NCBI RefSeq assembly: GCF_001544075.1
Contig: NZ_BCNT01000013.1
Coordinates: 39,503-103,502, forward strand
DNA length: 64,000 nt
Direction: 5' to 3'
Origin: Comamonas terrae
GTDB lineage: Bacteria; Pseudomonadota; Gammaproteobacteria; Burkholderiales; Burkholderiaceae_C
Shown here: piece after piece, positions 48,801 through 57,954 of the stretch
Position numbering within the stretch: position 1 is the first letter of the stretch
How the letters are laid out: each line of letters opens with the position of its first letter
Notes under the pieces: model-generated
Seen by the model: the letters and a program-made list of their open reading frames with translations, nothing else
Told to the model about the DNA's origin: nothing
Database searches by the model: none
Translations under genes and position numbers: made by a program

Positions 48801-48864
48801 GGGTGACGGTAACAGCTTGACCCCTGAATCCAAGACCTTCCTCGTGAAGGTGGAAAAGATCTAA
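45805..48864 (+). CDS. fdnG: Formate dehydrogenase-N alpha subunit, selenoprotein
   Basis: A 1019-residue molybdenum/tungsten bis-MGD formate dehydrogenase that acts in the periplasm. The N-terminus is a twin-arginine signal ([10 protein letters not shown], then an Ala-rich region). A [4Fe-4S] site follows ([12 protein letters not shown], with CPKG further on). Codon 197, at 46393-46395, is an in-frame TGA, read as selenocysteine: the flanking residues [21 protein letters not shown] match E. coli FdnG around its Sec196. The frame then continues unbroken to the stop at 48864, so the TGA is not a gene end. A SECIS-like hairpin lies directly after the TGA. Start of fdnGHI-fdhE-selAB. Confidence 0.95.
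46393..46432 (+). promoter_or_regulatory. Bacterial SECIS element in fdnG
   Basis: The UGA is followed 14 bases later by GGCAGGTCTTGCC (46410-46422), a four-base stem closed on a GGTCT loop. The same apical loop sequence is used by SelB in E. coli fdhF and fdnG (GCAGGUCUGC). The flanking CCGACG sequences can extend the lower stem imperfectly. It directs SelB and Sec-tRNA to the UGA. Confidence 0.85.
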
Positions 48865-48874
48865 GGAGCAGCTG

Positions 48875-49819
48875 ATGTCATCCACCATGTCTTTAGATAT
48901 CAAGCGCCGCTCGGCCACCACCACGCCCGCCCCCGGCGCGCGTGGCGCCCATTCGGGCGAGGTGGCCAAGCTGATCGACGTTTCCAAGTGCATAGGCTGC
49001 AAGGCCTGCCAGACAGCCTGCATGGAGTGGAACGACCTGCGCGACGAGATCGGCACGGCTGCAGCCGGCGTCTACGACAACCCGACGGATCTCACATCGG
49101 AATCGTGGACCGTGATGCGCTTTACCGAGTACGAGAACGAAGCCACGGGCAACCTGGAGTGGCTGATCCGCAAGGACGGCTGCATGCACTGCGAGGATCC
49201 CGGCTGCCTCAAGGCCTGTCCGTCTCCCGGCGCCATCGTGCAGTATGCCAACGGTATCGTGGACTTCCAGCAGGATCAGTGCGTGGGCTGCGGCTACTGC
49301 GTGACCGGCTGCCCGTTCAACATCCCGCGCATCTCCAAGAAGGACAAGAAGGCCTACAAGTGCACGCTGTGCTCGGACCGCGTGGCCGTCGGCCAGGAAC
49401 CCGCCTGCGTCAAGACCTGCCCCACGGGCGCCATCATGTTCGGCACCAAGGAGGCCATGAAGGAGCAGGCCGCGCACCGCGTGGTCGACCTCAAGGAGCG
49501 CGGCTATGCCGAGGCTGGCCTGTACGACCCGCAGGGTGTGGGCGGCACGCATGTGATGTACGTGCTGCATCACGCGGACAAGCCTTCGCTGTACAAGGGC
49601 CTGCCTGACGATCCGTCGATCAGCCCCATGGTGTCCCTGTGGAAGGGCGTCGCCAAGCCGCTGGCCATGGCGGCGCTGGGCGCCGCCGCCGTCGGCAGCC
49701 TGTTCCACTACATCACCAAGGGTCCGAACGACGTGTCCAAGGATCTCGAGGATGAAATGGAACGCAAGGACCGGGCTGCCGACAGTGCCGCCCACAGCGC
49801 CGGAAAGGAGGCCCGCTGA
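48875..49819 (+). CDS. fdnH: Formate dehydrogenase-N beta subunit (Fe-S)
   Basis: A 314-residue electron-transfer subunit with four [4Fe-4S] clusters. The cysteine groups are [42 protein letters not shown] and CTLCSDR...[12 protein letters not shown]. One C-terminal transmembrane helix (about residues 250-272) anchors it on the periplasmic face. An AAGGAG ribosome site lies in the fdnG-fdnH gap. It passes electrons from FdnG to the cytochrome b subunit, and its stop overlaps the fdnI start. Confidence 0.95.
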   Translation: MSSTMSLDIKRRSATTTPAPGARGAHSGEVAKLIDVSKCIGCKACQTACMEWNDLRDEIGTAAAGVYDNPTDLTSESWTVMRFTEYENEATGNLEWLIRKDGCMHCEDPGCLKACPSPGAIVQYANGIVDFQQDQCVGCGYCVTGCPFNIPRISKKDKKAYKCTLCSDRVAVGQEPACVKTCPTGAIMFGTKEAMKEQAAHRVVDLKERGYAEAGLYDPQGVGGTHVMYVLHHADKPSLYKGLPDDPSISPMVSLWKGVAKPLAMAALGAAAVGSLFHYITKGPNDVSKDLEDEMERKDRAADSAAHSAGKEAR

Positions 49820-50445
49820 TGCAACGCAATCCTCGTGACCTCGTACGCTACACCGCGTCGGAACGTGCCAACCACTGGATCGTGGGCATCTGCTTCATCC
49901 TGCTGGCCCTGTCCGGCCTGGCGTTCTTCCATCCGGCGTTCTTCTGGCTGACCAACCTGTTCGGCGGCGGCCCGTGGACCCGCATCCTGCACCCCTACAT
50001 CGGGGTGGTGATGGCCCTGTTCTTCATCGTCATGGCCGGCCGTTTTGCCAAGCTCAATGTCGTGGAGCCCCGCGACATCGAATGGCTCAAGAACGTCAAC
50101 AAGATGATCGATGGCGACGACCATGACATGCCCGAGCAGGGCAAGTACAACGGCGGCCAGAAGCTCCTGTTCTGGGGCCTGGTCATCGGCATGCTGTTCA
50201 TCGTCGTCACCGGCTTTCTGATGTGGCGCGCCTGGTGGACGCTGCCCGTGAACGTGGTGCGCGCGGCATCGCTGGTCCACGCCGTCGCGGCCGTGTGGAT
50301 GATCGGCCTGATCATCCTGCACGTCTACGCGGCCATCTGGACCCGCGGTACGATCCGCGCCATGCTCTATGGCACGGTGACCCGCGCCTGGGCCAAGCAG
50401 CACCACCGCGGCTGGTACCGCAAGGTCACCGGTGACAACGACTGA
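49819..50445 (+). CDS. fdnI: Formate dehydrogenase-N gamma subunit (cytochrome b556)
   Basis: A 208-residue, four-helix membrane cytochrome. Likely heme ligands are His in SERANHWIVGI, HPYIGVVM, LVHAVAAVW and LIILHVYAAIWTRG. It reduces quinone with electrons from FdnH. It overlaps fdnH by one base (TGATG arrangement). A strong hairpin follows its stop codon, before fdhE. Confidence 0.94.
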   Translation: MQRNPRDLVRYTASERANHWIVGICFILLALSGLAFFHPAFFWLTNLFGGGPWTRILHPYIGVVMALFFIVMAGRFAKLNVVEPRDIEWLKNVNKMIDGDDHDMPEQGKYNGGQKLLFWGLVIGMLFIVVTGFLMWRAWWTLPVNVVRAASLVHAVAAVWMIGLIILHVYAAIWTRGTIRAMLYGTVTRAWAKQHHRGWYRKVTGDND

Positions 50446-50467
50446 CGCCCCCTTGTTCTGACATCCG

Positions 50468-50508
50468 GCCGCCAAGCGCTCACCAGGCGCTTGGCGGCTG
50501 AACTTTTT
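50468..50508 (+). terminator. Strong hairpin (attenuator) between fdnI and fdhE
   Basis: GCCGCCAAGCGC at 50468-50479 and its exact complement GCGCTTGGCGGC at 50487-50498 form a 12-base stem with a 7-base loop. TGAACTTTTT follows. The interrupted T-run suggests partial termination or 3' mRNA protection, reducing fdhE-sel expression relative to fdnGHI. Confidence 0.65.
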
Positions 50509-50522
50509 GGAGATCCCTGCCA

Positions 50523-51500
50523 ATGCAACGCATTCTTCAACCTGGCGAGATCGAAGCCCTGGACCACACCAGTTTTCCCCGCGTGCTCCTGCCGGCGACG
50601 GCCAGCCTGTTTGCCGAGCGCGCGGCCCGGCTGCGCCAGCTGGCCGACGGCAATCCCATTGCCGACTACCTGCAGTTCGTCGCGAAGATCATGGACGCCC
50701 AGCACAATGCGGCCGCCGGCCTCACGCTGGCAGCGCCCGATGCCGCACTGATCGCGCGGGCGCAGGAGCACTCGATGCCGCTGCTGCCCGCCGTGGAGAA
50801 CATCGATCCGGCCTGGCAAGGCGTGCTGGACGCCATGCTGGACACGCTGCAGGACGGCGATCGGTCCGCCGCCCTGCCCGCGCCGCTGCAGCCGCTGCTG
50901 CAGGAGCTGCGCAGCCTGCCGGCCGAGACGCGTGACGACATCGCCAGGAAGCTGCTGCAAAAGGAAGTCGCCGCGCGCCACGTGGGCATGGCGCCCTTCA
51001 TCATGGCGGCGCTGCAGGTCACGTTCACCCGGCGCACCGCCGACCTCACGGCCCAGGACGTGCCCTACACCGATCCGGCCACCATCTGCCCGGTCTGCGC
51101 CAGCGAGCCCGTGGCCAGCGTGGTCCGCATCGGCGGCAGGGCCTCCGGCCACCGCTATCTGCACTGCGGCACCTGTGCCTGCGAATGGCAGATGGTGCGC
51201 GTCAAATGCTCGCACTGCGCATCGACCAAGGGCATTCATTACCAGGGCGTCGAAGGCGCGGGCGAGGAAGTTCTGGCCGAAACCTGCGACGAGTGCGGCA
51301 GCTACCGCAAGATCGTCAACCAGGAAAAGAATCCCATGCTCGACCCGCTGGCCGACGACCTGGCCACGCTGATGCTGGATCTGCTGATGAGCGAAACCCG
51401 ATTCCAGCGGGCCAGTCCCAACCCGCTGCTCTACGTGGCGTTTGCCGAGGAGCAGGCCGAGGCCGAGGCGGACAGCGCGCTGATCGATCCCTGCGCCTGA
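50523..51500 (+). CDS. fdhE: Formate dehydrogenase accessory protein FdhE
   Basis: A 325-residue cytoplasmic protein needed for maturation or activity of formate dehydrogenase-N. The C-terminal half holds four CxxC pairs in rubredoxin-like order: CPVCAS, HCGTCAC, CSHCAS and CDECGS. This matches the FdhE family, which binds iron. A GGAG ribosome site precedes ATG 50523. It lies downstream of fdnI, beyond a hairpin, and upstream of selA. Confidence 0.93.
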   Translation: MQRILQPGEIEALDHTSFPRVLLPATASLFAERAARLRQLADGNPIADYLQFVAKIMDAQHNAAAGLTLAAPDAALIARAQEHSMPLLPAVENIDPAWQGVLDAMLDTLQDGDRSAALPAPLQPLLQELRSLPAETRDDIARKLLQKEVAARHVGMAPFIMAALQVTFTRRTADLTAQDVPYTDPATICPVCASEPVASVVRIGGRASGHRYLHCGTCACEWQMVRVKCSHCASTKGIHYQGVEGAGEEVLAETCDECGSYRKIVNQEKNPMLDPLADDLATLMLDLLMSETRFQRASPNPLLYVAFAEEQAEAEADSALIDPCA

Positions 51501-51523
51501 CAGCCTGTCCGCTGCGCCACAAT

Positions 51524-51557
51524 AAAGGGCGGCAGGCCTTGCGCCAGCCGCCTTTTT
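51524..51557 (+). terminator. Hairpin with T-run between fdhE and selA
   Basis: GGCGGC at 51528-51533 pairs with GCCGCC at 51547-51552, followed by TTTTT. A short intrinsic terminator or attenuator lies 24 bases after fdhE and just before the selA ribosome site. Confidence 0.65.
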
Positions 51558-51569
51558 CATTTCAGGACG

Positions 51570-53084
51570 ATGACCGCCCGCATCGGCAGGAATCTCGCGC
51601 CCACTTCACTTCCCGAAGCACCCATGCACGCCACACAAGCGCCCGAGCCCCCAACCGCTGACATCACGCACCCTTCCCAGTTGCCGGCCGTGGACAAGAT
51701 CCTGCTGCACCCGAGCCTGCAGCCCTTGCGCGAAGCCTATGGCCTGGATGCCTGCACCCGGGCCGTGCGCGACGTGCTGGGCAGCCTGCGCCAGCAATTG
51801 CTGGGCGGCGAAGAAGCGCCCGCGGCCGGCTTGCAGGCGGATCCGGCAAGCATTGTGCAGGCGGCGGGGCTGCGCCTGCAGCGGATCTTTGCCCCCAGGC
51901 TGCGCACCGTCTTCAATCTCACGGGGACGGTGCTGCACACCAATCTGGGCCGCGCGCTGCTGCCGCAGGCGGCCGTGGATGCCGTGGTGCAGGCCATGAC
52001 GTCCCCGGCCAATCTGGAATACGACCTCGAAGACGGCGGGCGCGGCGACCGCGACGATCTGGTGGAGGCGCTGATCTGCGAGCTCACGGGCGCGGAGGCC
52101 GCCACCATCGTCAACAACAATGCCGCGGCCGTGCTGCTGGTGCTTTCCACGCTGGCTGCGGCCGGCGAGCGCAGGGAAGTGGTTGTCTCGCGCGGCGAGC
52201 TGGTGGAAATCGGCGGTGCATTCCGCATCCCCGATGTGATGACGCGCGCCGGTGCGCGCCTGGTGGAAGTGGGCACCACCAACCGCACCCACGAGCGCGA
52301 CTACAGCGAAGCGGTCACCGACTGCACGGCCGCACTCATGAAGGTGCATTGCAGCAACTACGCCATCACCGGCTTCACCAAGGCCGTGAGCGATGCGCAG
52401 GTGGCCCGCATTGCGCACGACAAGGGCCTGCCCCTGATCGTCGACCTGGGCAGCGGCACCCTCATCGACCTGCGCGAATGGGGACTGCCCTACGAGGTCA
52501 CGGTGCGCGAGACCATCGAGTCCGGCGCCGACCTCGTCACCTTCAGCGGCGACAAGCTGCTCGGCGGCCCGCAGGCCGGCATCATCGTGGGCAAAAAGGC
52601 ATTGATCGCCCGGATCAAGAAGAACCCGCTCAAGCGAGCGCTGCGCGTGGGCAAGATCACGCTGGCGGCGCTGGAGCCCACGCTGCGCCTGTACCTGCAT
52701 CCCGAAAAGCTGGCCGAGCAGCTGACCACGCTGCGCCTGTTCACCCGGCCGCAGGCCGACATGCAGGCACAGGCATTGCAGCTGCAGCCCGTGCTGCAAC
52801 AGGCGCTGGGCCCGGCCTTCGTGGTCGAGCCCGCGCCCATGACCAGCCAGATCGGCAGCGGCGCCCTGCCCGTTGAAAGCCTGCCCAGCTTCGGCCTCAG
52901 GATCCATCCGGCCAGCGGCAGGCAGGCAGGCCGCCAGCTCGCACAGCTGGAAGCGCGCCTGCGCGCCCTGCCCCGCCCCGTGATCGCGCGCCTGCGCGAT
53001 GACGCGCTGTGGCTGGACCTGCGCTGCCTGGAGGCGGCCATGCAGCACGCCTTCAGCGAACAGCTTTCGCTACTGGGAAAATAG
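51570..53084 (+). CDS. selA: L-seryl-tRNA(Sec) selenium transferase
   Basis: A 504-residue PLP enzyme that converts seryl-tRNA(Sec) to selenocysteyl-tRNA(Sec) using selenophosphate. The PLP lysine is in TFSGDKLLGGPQAG (about Lys329). The N-terminal tRNA-binding region LPAVDKILLHPSLQPL, VFNLTGTVLHTNLGRALLP and NNNAAAVLLVL are family hallmarks. ATG 51570 has an AGGA site and gives an 18-residue leader; ATG 51624 is in frame. It is followed by selB after 93 bases that carry a decayed repeat copy. Confidence 0.95.
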   Translation: MTARIGRNLAPTSLPEAPMHATQAPEPPTADITHPSQLPAVDKILLHPSLQPLREAYGLDACTRAVRDVLGSLRQQLLGGEEAPAAGLQADPASIVQAAGLRLQRIFAPRLRTVFNLTGTVLHTNLGRALLPQAAVDAVVQAMTSPANLEYDLEDGGRGDRDDLVEALICELTGAEAATIVNNNAAAVLLVLSTLAAAGERREVVVSRGELVEIGGAFRIPDVMTRAGARLVEVGTTNRTHERDYSEAVTDCTAALMKVHCSNYAITGFTKAVSDAQVARIAHDKGLPLIVDLGSGTLIDLREWGLPYEVTVRETIESGADLVTFSGDKLLGGPQAGIIVGKKALIARIKKNPLKRALRVGKITLAALEPTLRLYLHPEKLAEQLTTLRLFTRPQADMQAQALQLQPVLQQALGPAFVVEPAPMTSQIGSGALPVESLPSFGLRIHPASGRQAGRQLAQLEARLRALPRPVIARLRDDALWLDLRCLEAAMQHAFSEQLSLLGK

Positions 53085-53086
53085 CA

Positions 53087-53120
53087 AGAAACGCTTGCCA
53101 ATCAAGCATCCCGAGATAAT
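53087..53120 (+). repeat. Decayed palindromic repeat between selA and selB
   Basis: AAATAGCAAG, then AAACGCTTGCCAATCAAGC, keeps the CGCTTG / CAAGC core of the local repeat family but has lost part of the left arm. It starts just after the selA stop codon. Confidence 0.45.
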
Positions 53121-53177
53121 TTCCATCAAAAAGATTGACCGCATCGGCAACGCGGTGCGACACGGAGCGACCCACAC

Positions 53178-55139
53178 ATGATCATCGGCACCGCCGGCCA
53201 TATCGACCACGGCAAGACCACCCTGGTGCGCGCCCTGACCGGCGTGGAAACCGATCGCCTCAAGGAGGAAAAGGCGCGCGGCATTTCCATCGAGCTGGGC
53301 TATGCCTATGCGCCTTTGCCCAATGGCGATGTGCTGGGCATCATCGACGTGCCGGGCCATGAGAAATTCGTGCACACCATGGCCGCCGGCGCCGTGGGCA
53401 TAGACCACGCGCTGCTGGTGGTGGCAGCGGACGACGGCATCATGCCCCAGACCCGCGAGCACCTGGAGATCCTGCAGCTGCTGGGCATCCGGCAGGGCAC
53501 GGTGGCCCTGACCAAGGTGGACCGTGTGCCGCGCACGCGCATCGACGAAGTGCGCGGGCAGATCGCCGCGCTGCTCGCGGACACGGCCCTGGCCAGCTCG
53601 CCAATCTTCGAGACCGCGGCGGCAGTGGCCGACAACCCCGACATTTCAGGCATCTTTGCGCTGCGCCAGCACCTCGACCAGCAGGCCCAGGCCATGCCCG
53701 CGCGCAAACGCGACGGGCTGTTCCGCCTTGCAGTGGACCGCGTCTTCACGCTGGCCGGCCAGGGCACGGTGGTGACCGGCACCGTCTTCGGCGGGCAGGT
53801 GGCCGTGGGCGACACGCTGCTGCATTCGGCAAGCGGCAGGGCGGTGCGCGTGCGCAGCATCCATGCGCAAAACCAGTCCAGCGACACCGGCGTGGCCGGC
53901 CAGCGCTGCGCGCTCAATCTCGCAGGCATTGCCAGGGAGGACATCGAGCGCGGCGACTGGGTGGCCGATGCACGCGCGCTGCAGGCCACGGATCGCATCG
54001 ACATCGCGCTGCAGCTGCTGGCCGATGCCGCGCCCATGCAGCAGTGGACGCCCGTGCATGTTCACCTGGGCACACGGCGCTGCACCGGCCATGTGGCCTT
54101 GCTGCAGGACGGCCCGATCGCCCCCGGCACCGCGGCGCGCGCGCAGCTGGTACTTGACGCACCCGTGTTTGCCATGCCCGGCGACCGCCTGATCCTGCGC
54201 AACGCGCAGGCCACCCGCACGATCGCCGGCGGCATGGTGCTGGACCCCTACGCTCCCGCGCGCAAGCGCCGCGGCGCCGAGCGCATGGCCTACCTCGATG
54301 CCATCGAACAGCTGGTTGCGCATGGCGACCTTGCGCCGCTGATAGCCCAGGCACCCTATGGCACTGCGCTGTCGCAGCTCATGCGCCTGGCCGGCCGGGC
54401 CCTTCATGCAGACCAGCTGCCCGCGCATGCGGTCCTTCTGCCCATGGCTGGCGACGATGCCCTGGTCATGGATGCCGCCCGCTGGCAGGCACTGCAGGCA
54501 CAGGTGCTGCAGGCGCTGACGCGCTTCCACGAGAAATCGCCCGACGAGCCCGGCGTGAATGCGGCGCGCCTGCGCCGCATGGCCCTGCCCGGTCTGCAGC
54601 AGGCGGCGCACGATGCGCTGTACCAGGGGCTGCTCGACAGCCTGCTTGCGCAGCGGCAGCTGGCCGGCACAGGCGCCTGGCTGCACCTGCCGGGCCACAG
54701 CGTGCAGCTTTCGGATGCGGAACAGGCTCTGGCCCAGAAGCTGCTGCCCGCGATTGCGGCCGGCCGCTTCGATCCGCCCTGGGTGCGCGATCTGGCCCGC
54801 GACCATGGCGCGGGCGAGGAAGTGGTGCGCCAGCTGCTGCGCAAGCTCTCGCGCCAGGGCCAGCTGTTCCAGGTGGTCAAGGACCTGTTCTATGCCGCAT
54901 CCTGCATGGACGAGCTGGCGGCGCTGGTGGCAGCCCTGGCCAGCGGAGCCGACAATGCGCAAGTCGAAGCCCGGGCCTTTCGCGATGCCACGGGCCTGGG
55001 CCGCAAGCGCGCCATCCAGATCCTGGAGTTCTTCGACCGCATCGGCTATACGCGCCGCGTGCGCGACGCCCATTTGCTGCGGCCCGATGTGCAATGGAAT
55101 CCGGCCCCGGCTGCCGGCAGCGCCGTCCGCACCACATAG
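53178..55139 (+). CDS. selB: Selenocysteine-specific elongation factor
   Basis: A 653-residue EF-Tu-like GTPase that brings Sec-tRNA(Sec) to UGA codons marked by SECIS. The G-domain has [13 protein letters not shown] (G1), DVPGHEKF (G3) and TKVDR (G4). Domains II and III follow, then a C-terminal series of winged helices from about residue 380 to the end, which bind the SECIS hairpin. It ends with [20 protein letters not shown], typical of SelB. The start has a GGAGC ribosome site. selC follows 116 bases downstream. Confidence 0.96.
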   Translation: MIIGTAGHIDHGKTTLVRALTGVETDRLKEEKARGISIELGYAYAPLPNGDVLGIIDVPGHEKFVHTMAAGAVGIDHALLVVAADDGIMPQTREHLEILQLLGIRQGTVALTKVDRVPRTRIDEVRGQIAALLADTALASSPIFETAAAVADNPDISGIFALRQHLDQQAQAMPARKRDGLFRLAVDRVFTLAGQGTVVTGTVFGGQVAVGDTLLHSASGRAVRVRSIHAQNQSSDTGVAGQRCALNLAGIAREDIERGDWVADARALQATDRIDIALQLLADAAPMQQWTPVHVHLGTRRCTGHVALLQDGPIAPGTAARAQLVLDAPVFAMPGDRLILRNAQATRTIAGGMVLDPYAPARKRRGAERMAYLDAIEQLVAHGDLAPLIAQAPYGTALSQLMRLAGRALHADQLPAHAVLLPMAGDDALVMDAARWQALQAQVLQALTRFHEKSPDEPGVNAARLRRMALPGLQQAAHDALYQGLLDSLLAQRQLAGTGAWLHLPGHSVQLSDAEQALAQKLLPAIAAGRFDPPWVRDLARDHGAGEEVVRQLLRKLSRQGQLFQVVKDLFYAASCMDELAALVAALASGADNAQVEARAFRDATGLGRKRAIQILEFFDRIGYTRRVRDAHLLRPDVQWNPAPAAGSAVRTT

Positions 55140-55255
55140 CCTGCGGCCCGGCAAGGACAAGCGCCGGTTGCTACAGCATTCATAGAGGGTGTGCCGCTGC
55201 AGTTGGTCCCGCCAGCCATGAATGCTGGATACAATCCGCGCATCTTCTACAAGAA

Positions 55256-55351
55256 GGAAGGCAATCGCGCCCGGTGGCGCGGCCGGGCTTCAAACCCGGT
55301 GGGGGGCGTCAGCCGCTCCCGGGTTGGTTCGACTCCAGCTGCTTTCCGCCA
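55256..55351 (+). tRNA. selC: tRNA-Sec (anticodon TCA)
   Basis: A 96-base tRNA gene including the encoded CCA. The eight-base acceptor arms GGAAGGCA and TGCTTTCC pair with one G-T wobble. The anticodon TCA is at 55290-55292 within CTTCAAA. A long extra arm rich in G and C precedes the T-loop GGTTCGACTCC. Overall it aligns closely with E. coli selC in length and layout. The tRNA-Sec lies between selB and the convergent yfiB-like gene, whose stop is only 13 bases away. Confidence 0.95.
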
Positions 55352-55363
55352 CTGTGCCGGCAG

Positions 55364-55882
55364 CTACAGCAGGGGCACGATGATGGCCACGCGGCGGTTT
55401 TCCGCAGCATTGCCCGCCGCCACGGGTGCCGCCCGGCCCAGCCCCTTGACCTCGATGTTCTGCCTGGGCATGCCGGCCTCCGCCAGTACATCCGCCACGG
55501 CCTGCGCCCGGCGCAGGGACAGCCGCAGGTTGTAGGCATCGCTGCCGCGGTCGTCCGTATAGCCTTCCACGCGCAACCGGTCTATGCCCTCCTTCAGCAG
55601 CGCCCGTGCCAGATCCGAGACCTTGCCCCGCGCCTGCTGACCGACTTCTGCGGAGTCGAATTCAAACAGCAGCTTGCCCGACATCTGCAGCTCCCATCCA
55701 TCCTCGCCGGGCGCGAAGCCCTGGGCCCTCAGGACCTGCTGCTGCTGTGCTGTCAGGCCCTGGGGCTGCGGGGTCTGGCAGGCGGCCAGCAGCAGGGCCA
55801 GCGCCATGGCCATGCACCAGCGGCTCCAGTCCATGAACCGCCGCCCACCCAGAATCTTTCTGTTCCATTCCATATGCATCAT
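55364..55882 (-). CDS. yfiB: YfiB-like OmpA-family lipoprotein
   Basis: A 172-residue outer-membrane lipoprotein. The signal ends in lipobox LLAAC, followed by a Gln-rich linker and a C-terminal OmpA/MotB peptidoglycan-binding domain (LLFEFDSAEV, then VEGYTDDRGSDAYNLRLSLRRA). In the Pseudomonas YfiBNR system YfiB sequesters YfiR and so releases the cyclase. Here it is last of three overlapping genes: ATG 55882 overlaps the yfiN-like stop as ATGA. ATG 55873 is the alternative, with better spacing from the AGGGG site. Confidence 0.82.
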   Translation of the reverse strand: MMHMEWNRKILGGRRFMDWSRWCMAMALALLLAACQTPQPQGLTAQQQQVLRAQGFAPGEDGWELQMSGKLLFEFDSAEVGQQARGKVSDLARALLKEGIDRLRVEGYTDDRGSDAYNLRLSLRRAQAVADVLAEAGMPRQNIEVKGLGRAAPVAAGNAAENRRVAIIVPLL

Positions 55883-57108
55883 CCCCTGATGGCGGCATGC
55901 CCGGCATGCCGCGCAAGTTTGGCTTCGTACATGGCCTGGTCCGCATGGTTCAGCAATGTCTCCATGTCGCGGCCATGGCGCGGAAAGACGGCAATGCCGA
56001 CGCTGACCGAAGGATTCAGCAGCACGCCTGTACCGGTCACCACAGGTTCGCGCATTGCCTCTTCGATCTTGTCCGCCACGAGCCGGGCATCGTCCACGCC
56101 GCCGACCGGGTACAGCAGGATGGCGAATTCGTCACCGCCCAGGCGGGCGACCAGGTCCGCCTCGCGCACCAGCGAATGCAACCTCTCTCCCACGGCCCTG
56201 AGCAATGCATCGCCCGCCGCGTGGCCATAGACATCGTTGACCTGCTTGAAGCGGTCGTTGTCCAGGAACAGCACGGCCAGCTTGCGCCCCGCCTGGTCCG
56301 CATCGAGCAGCGCCTGCCGCAGGCGCTGCTCGAAATGCGAGCGGTTGGCCAGGCCGGTCAGGCTGTCGCGCGAAGCCTTCAGTTCCAGCACGGAGTTCTG
56401 CTGCTGCAGGCGCTCGTGGCGCATCTGCAGCTCGGACAGCAGGGCGTTGAAGTCGTCGCCCAGTTCGTTCAGTTCGGCAATGCGGGCGGCAGGCACGCGC
56501 TGGTCCATGGAACGGTCGTGCCGCACGGCCCGGGCCACCCGGGCCAGTTGCTGCAGCGGCTCCGCGATATCCGCCAGCATGCGGCGCGACTGGCGCATGC
56601 CCAGATAGCCGCTGATGCCCACACACAAGGCCAGCACCGCCAGGCCGGCGCAGAGAAAACGCACAAAGCCGGCACCGTCGCTGTAGAGCACCACGCGCCC
56701 GACCGGCTTGCCGTTCTGGCGCACTTCGGCCTCTCCAGGCTGCATCCCGATGACGGCGGCCAGCACCTCGCCGGCACCGCCCGTGGCGGACTGGCCCGAA
56801 GACCAGCGCACAAACACCTGCCCCCGCTCATCGAACACCTGGGCCCGCGCCACATCCTCGCCGCGCAGCATCTGCTCCAGCATCCGCGCCGCCTCGTCAC
56901 GGTCGTTGAAGACCAGCGATGCCTCGGCCGTATAGGCCAGCGAGCGGGCCATCAGATGCAGGTTGTTGAGCAGGTACAGGCGCAGCACCACCACGCCGAC
57001 CAGCAGCAGCAGCACGCCGGCCAGCGAAATGGCCATGCCCGCCATGCGCAGATGGGCACGGCGGATCACCGCATGCAATGAATCATTGCTGCTCATGGGC
57101 AAGCTCAT
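55879..57108 (-). CDS. yfiN: YfiN (TpbB)-like membrane diguanylate cyclase
   Basis: A 409-residue cyclase. Transmembrane helix 1 is at about residues 22-45. A periplasmic PAS-like/CHASE8 region (about 46-150, SLAYTAEASLVFNDRDEAAR) follows, then helix 2 (about 150-170) and HAMP (about 170-225). The GGDEF domain has FLDNDRFKQVND, active site RLGGDEF and inhibitory site READ five residues upstream. The architecture equals that of YfiN, an allosterically repressed cyclase. The start is coupled to yfiR by an ATGA overlap. Confidence 0.88.
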   Translation of the reverse strand: MSLPMSSNDSLHAVIRRAHLRMAGMAISLAGVLLLLVGVVVLRLYLLNNLHLMARSLAYTAEASLVFNDRDEAARMLEQMLRGEDVARAQVFDERGQVFVRWSSGQSATGGAGEVLAAVIGMQPGEAEVRQNGKPVGRVVLYSDGAGFVRFLCAGLAVLALCVGISGYLGMRQSRRMLADIAEPLQQLARVARAVRHDRSMDQRVPAARIAELNELGDDFNALLSELQMRHERLQQQNSVLELKASRDSLTGLANRSHFEQRLRQALLDADQAGRKLAVLFLDNDRFKQVNDVYGHAAGDALLRAVGERLHSLVREADLVARLGGDEFAILLYPVGGVDDARLVADKIEEAMREPVVTGTGVLLNPSVSVGIAVFPRHGRDMETLLNHADQAMYEAKLARHAGHAAIRG

Positions 57109-57677
57109 GGTGCCGCCTTGGTACGGGCCAGTTGCAGCACCTTGGGGCTGATGCGCAGGCCGCTGCGCGCCACGGAATCCAGGTTGACCTCGAAGCCCGG
57201 CCCTTCGCCCTGGCGCCGCAGGCAGAACATGGCGCCGATACGGCACAGCGCACCGCGCTCGCTGATGGTCAGCAGCGGTCGGCCGTCCTGCTGCCGCATC
57301 AGGCTGCGCCATTGCTGCTCGTCCATCTCGCCGGCATAGATGCCGTCGCAGTCGGCGTTCTTCACCTGATCCAGTTCCACCCGCCTGACGTCAAGCTGGC
57401 GGCTGCCCACCGCCTGCCCCGAGCTGTGCATCAGCCCGGCCGCATATTCCGTGGAGCCGACCACGCACAGGCGCAGCCCTCCGCTTTCAGCCGGCCAATG
57501 CGTGTAGCCCAGGATGCCGATCACCGTGCGCGCGACGCCCTGCACATGGTCTTCGGCCGCGGCGTCCGCCCGCGCAGACACGGCCGTCCAGGCCAGGCAG
57601 GCGGCAAGCAACCATGCCCGGCCGCCGGCACGGCGGGGCGGCACTCCATGACCACGATCTGGCTTGAAAGATGTCAA
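57105..57677 (-). CDS. yfiR: YfiR family periplasmic repressor protein
   Basis: About 190 residues, with a signal peptide (WLLAACLAWTAVSARA) and a YfiR/DUF4154 domain. That domain shows YTHWP, LRLCVVGSTEYAAG, and GRPLLTISE near the middle. Paired cysteines (CVVG, NADCDGIY, ALCRIGAMFCLRR) resemble the disulfide-forming residues of YfiR. It should hold YfiN inactive until redox or envelope stress. Start is uncertain: TTG 57677 sits after an AGGGAG site, GTG 57644 is the alternative, and the frame runs to ATG 57806. First gene of the module. Confidence 0.78.
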   Translation of the reverse strand: MTSFKPDRGHGVPPRRAGGRAWLLAACLAWTAVSARADAAAEDHVQGVARTVIGILGYTHWPAESGGLRLCVVGSTEYAAGLMHSSGQAVGSRQLDVRRVELDQVKNADCDGIYAGEMDEQQWRSLMRQQDGRPLLTISERGALCRIGAMFCLRRQGEGPGFEVNLDSVARSGLRISPKVLQLARTKAAP

Positions 57678-57954
57678 CAACGGCTCCCTGGGGACTGCGG
57701 CGGCCCTGCGGATGGCCCACGGCAAGCGGTGCACGTCCGAGGACAAACATTTTTTCACAACTTTGGAGAATGCCGTGTAAGCCTTCTCCAGCAAAAAGCC
57801 CCGCAATTACAGCACGCAGCCGCATGCTTGTCCCACTGTCCGCGCAGAGCAGGCGCGGGCTGCCGATAATACTTGCACCGATTTCCGGTTTCCCGCGCCG
57901 GCCTGCGCATGCAGGCTGCGCGAGCCGCCCGTACCGCCAGCCAAAGAATCTCCA

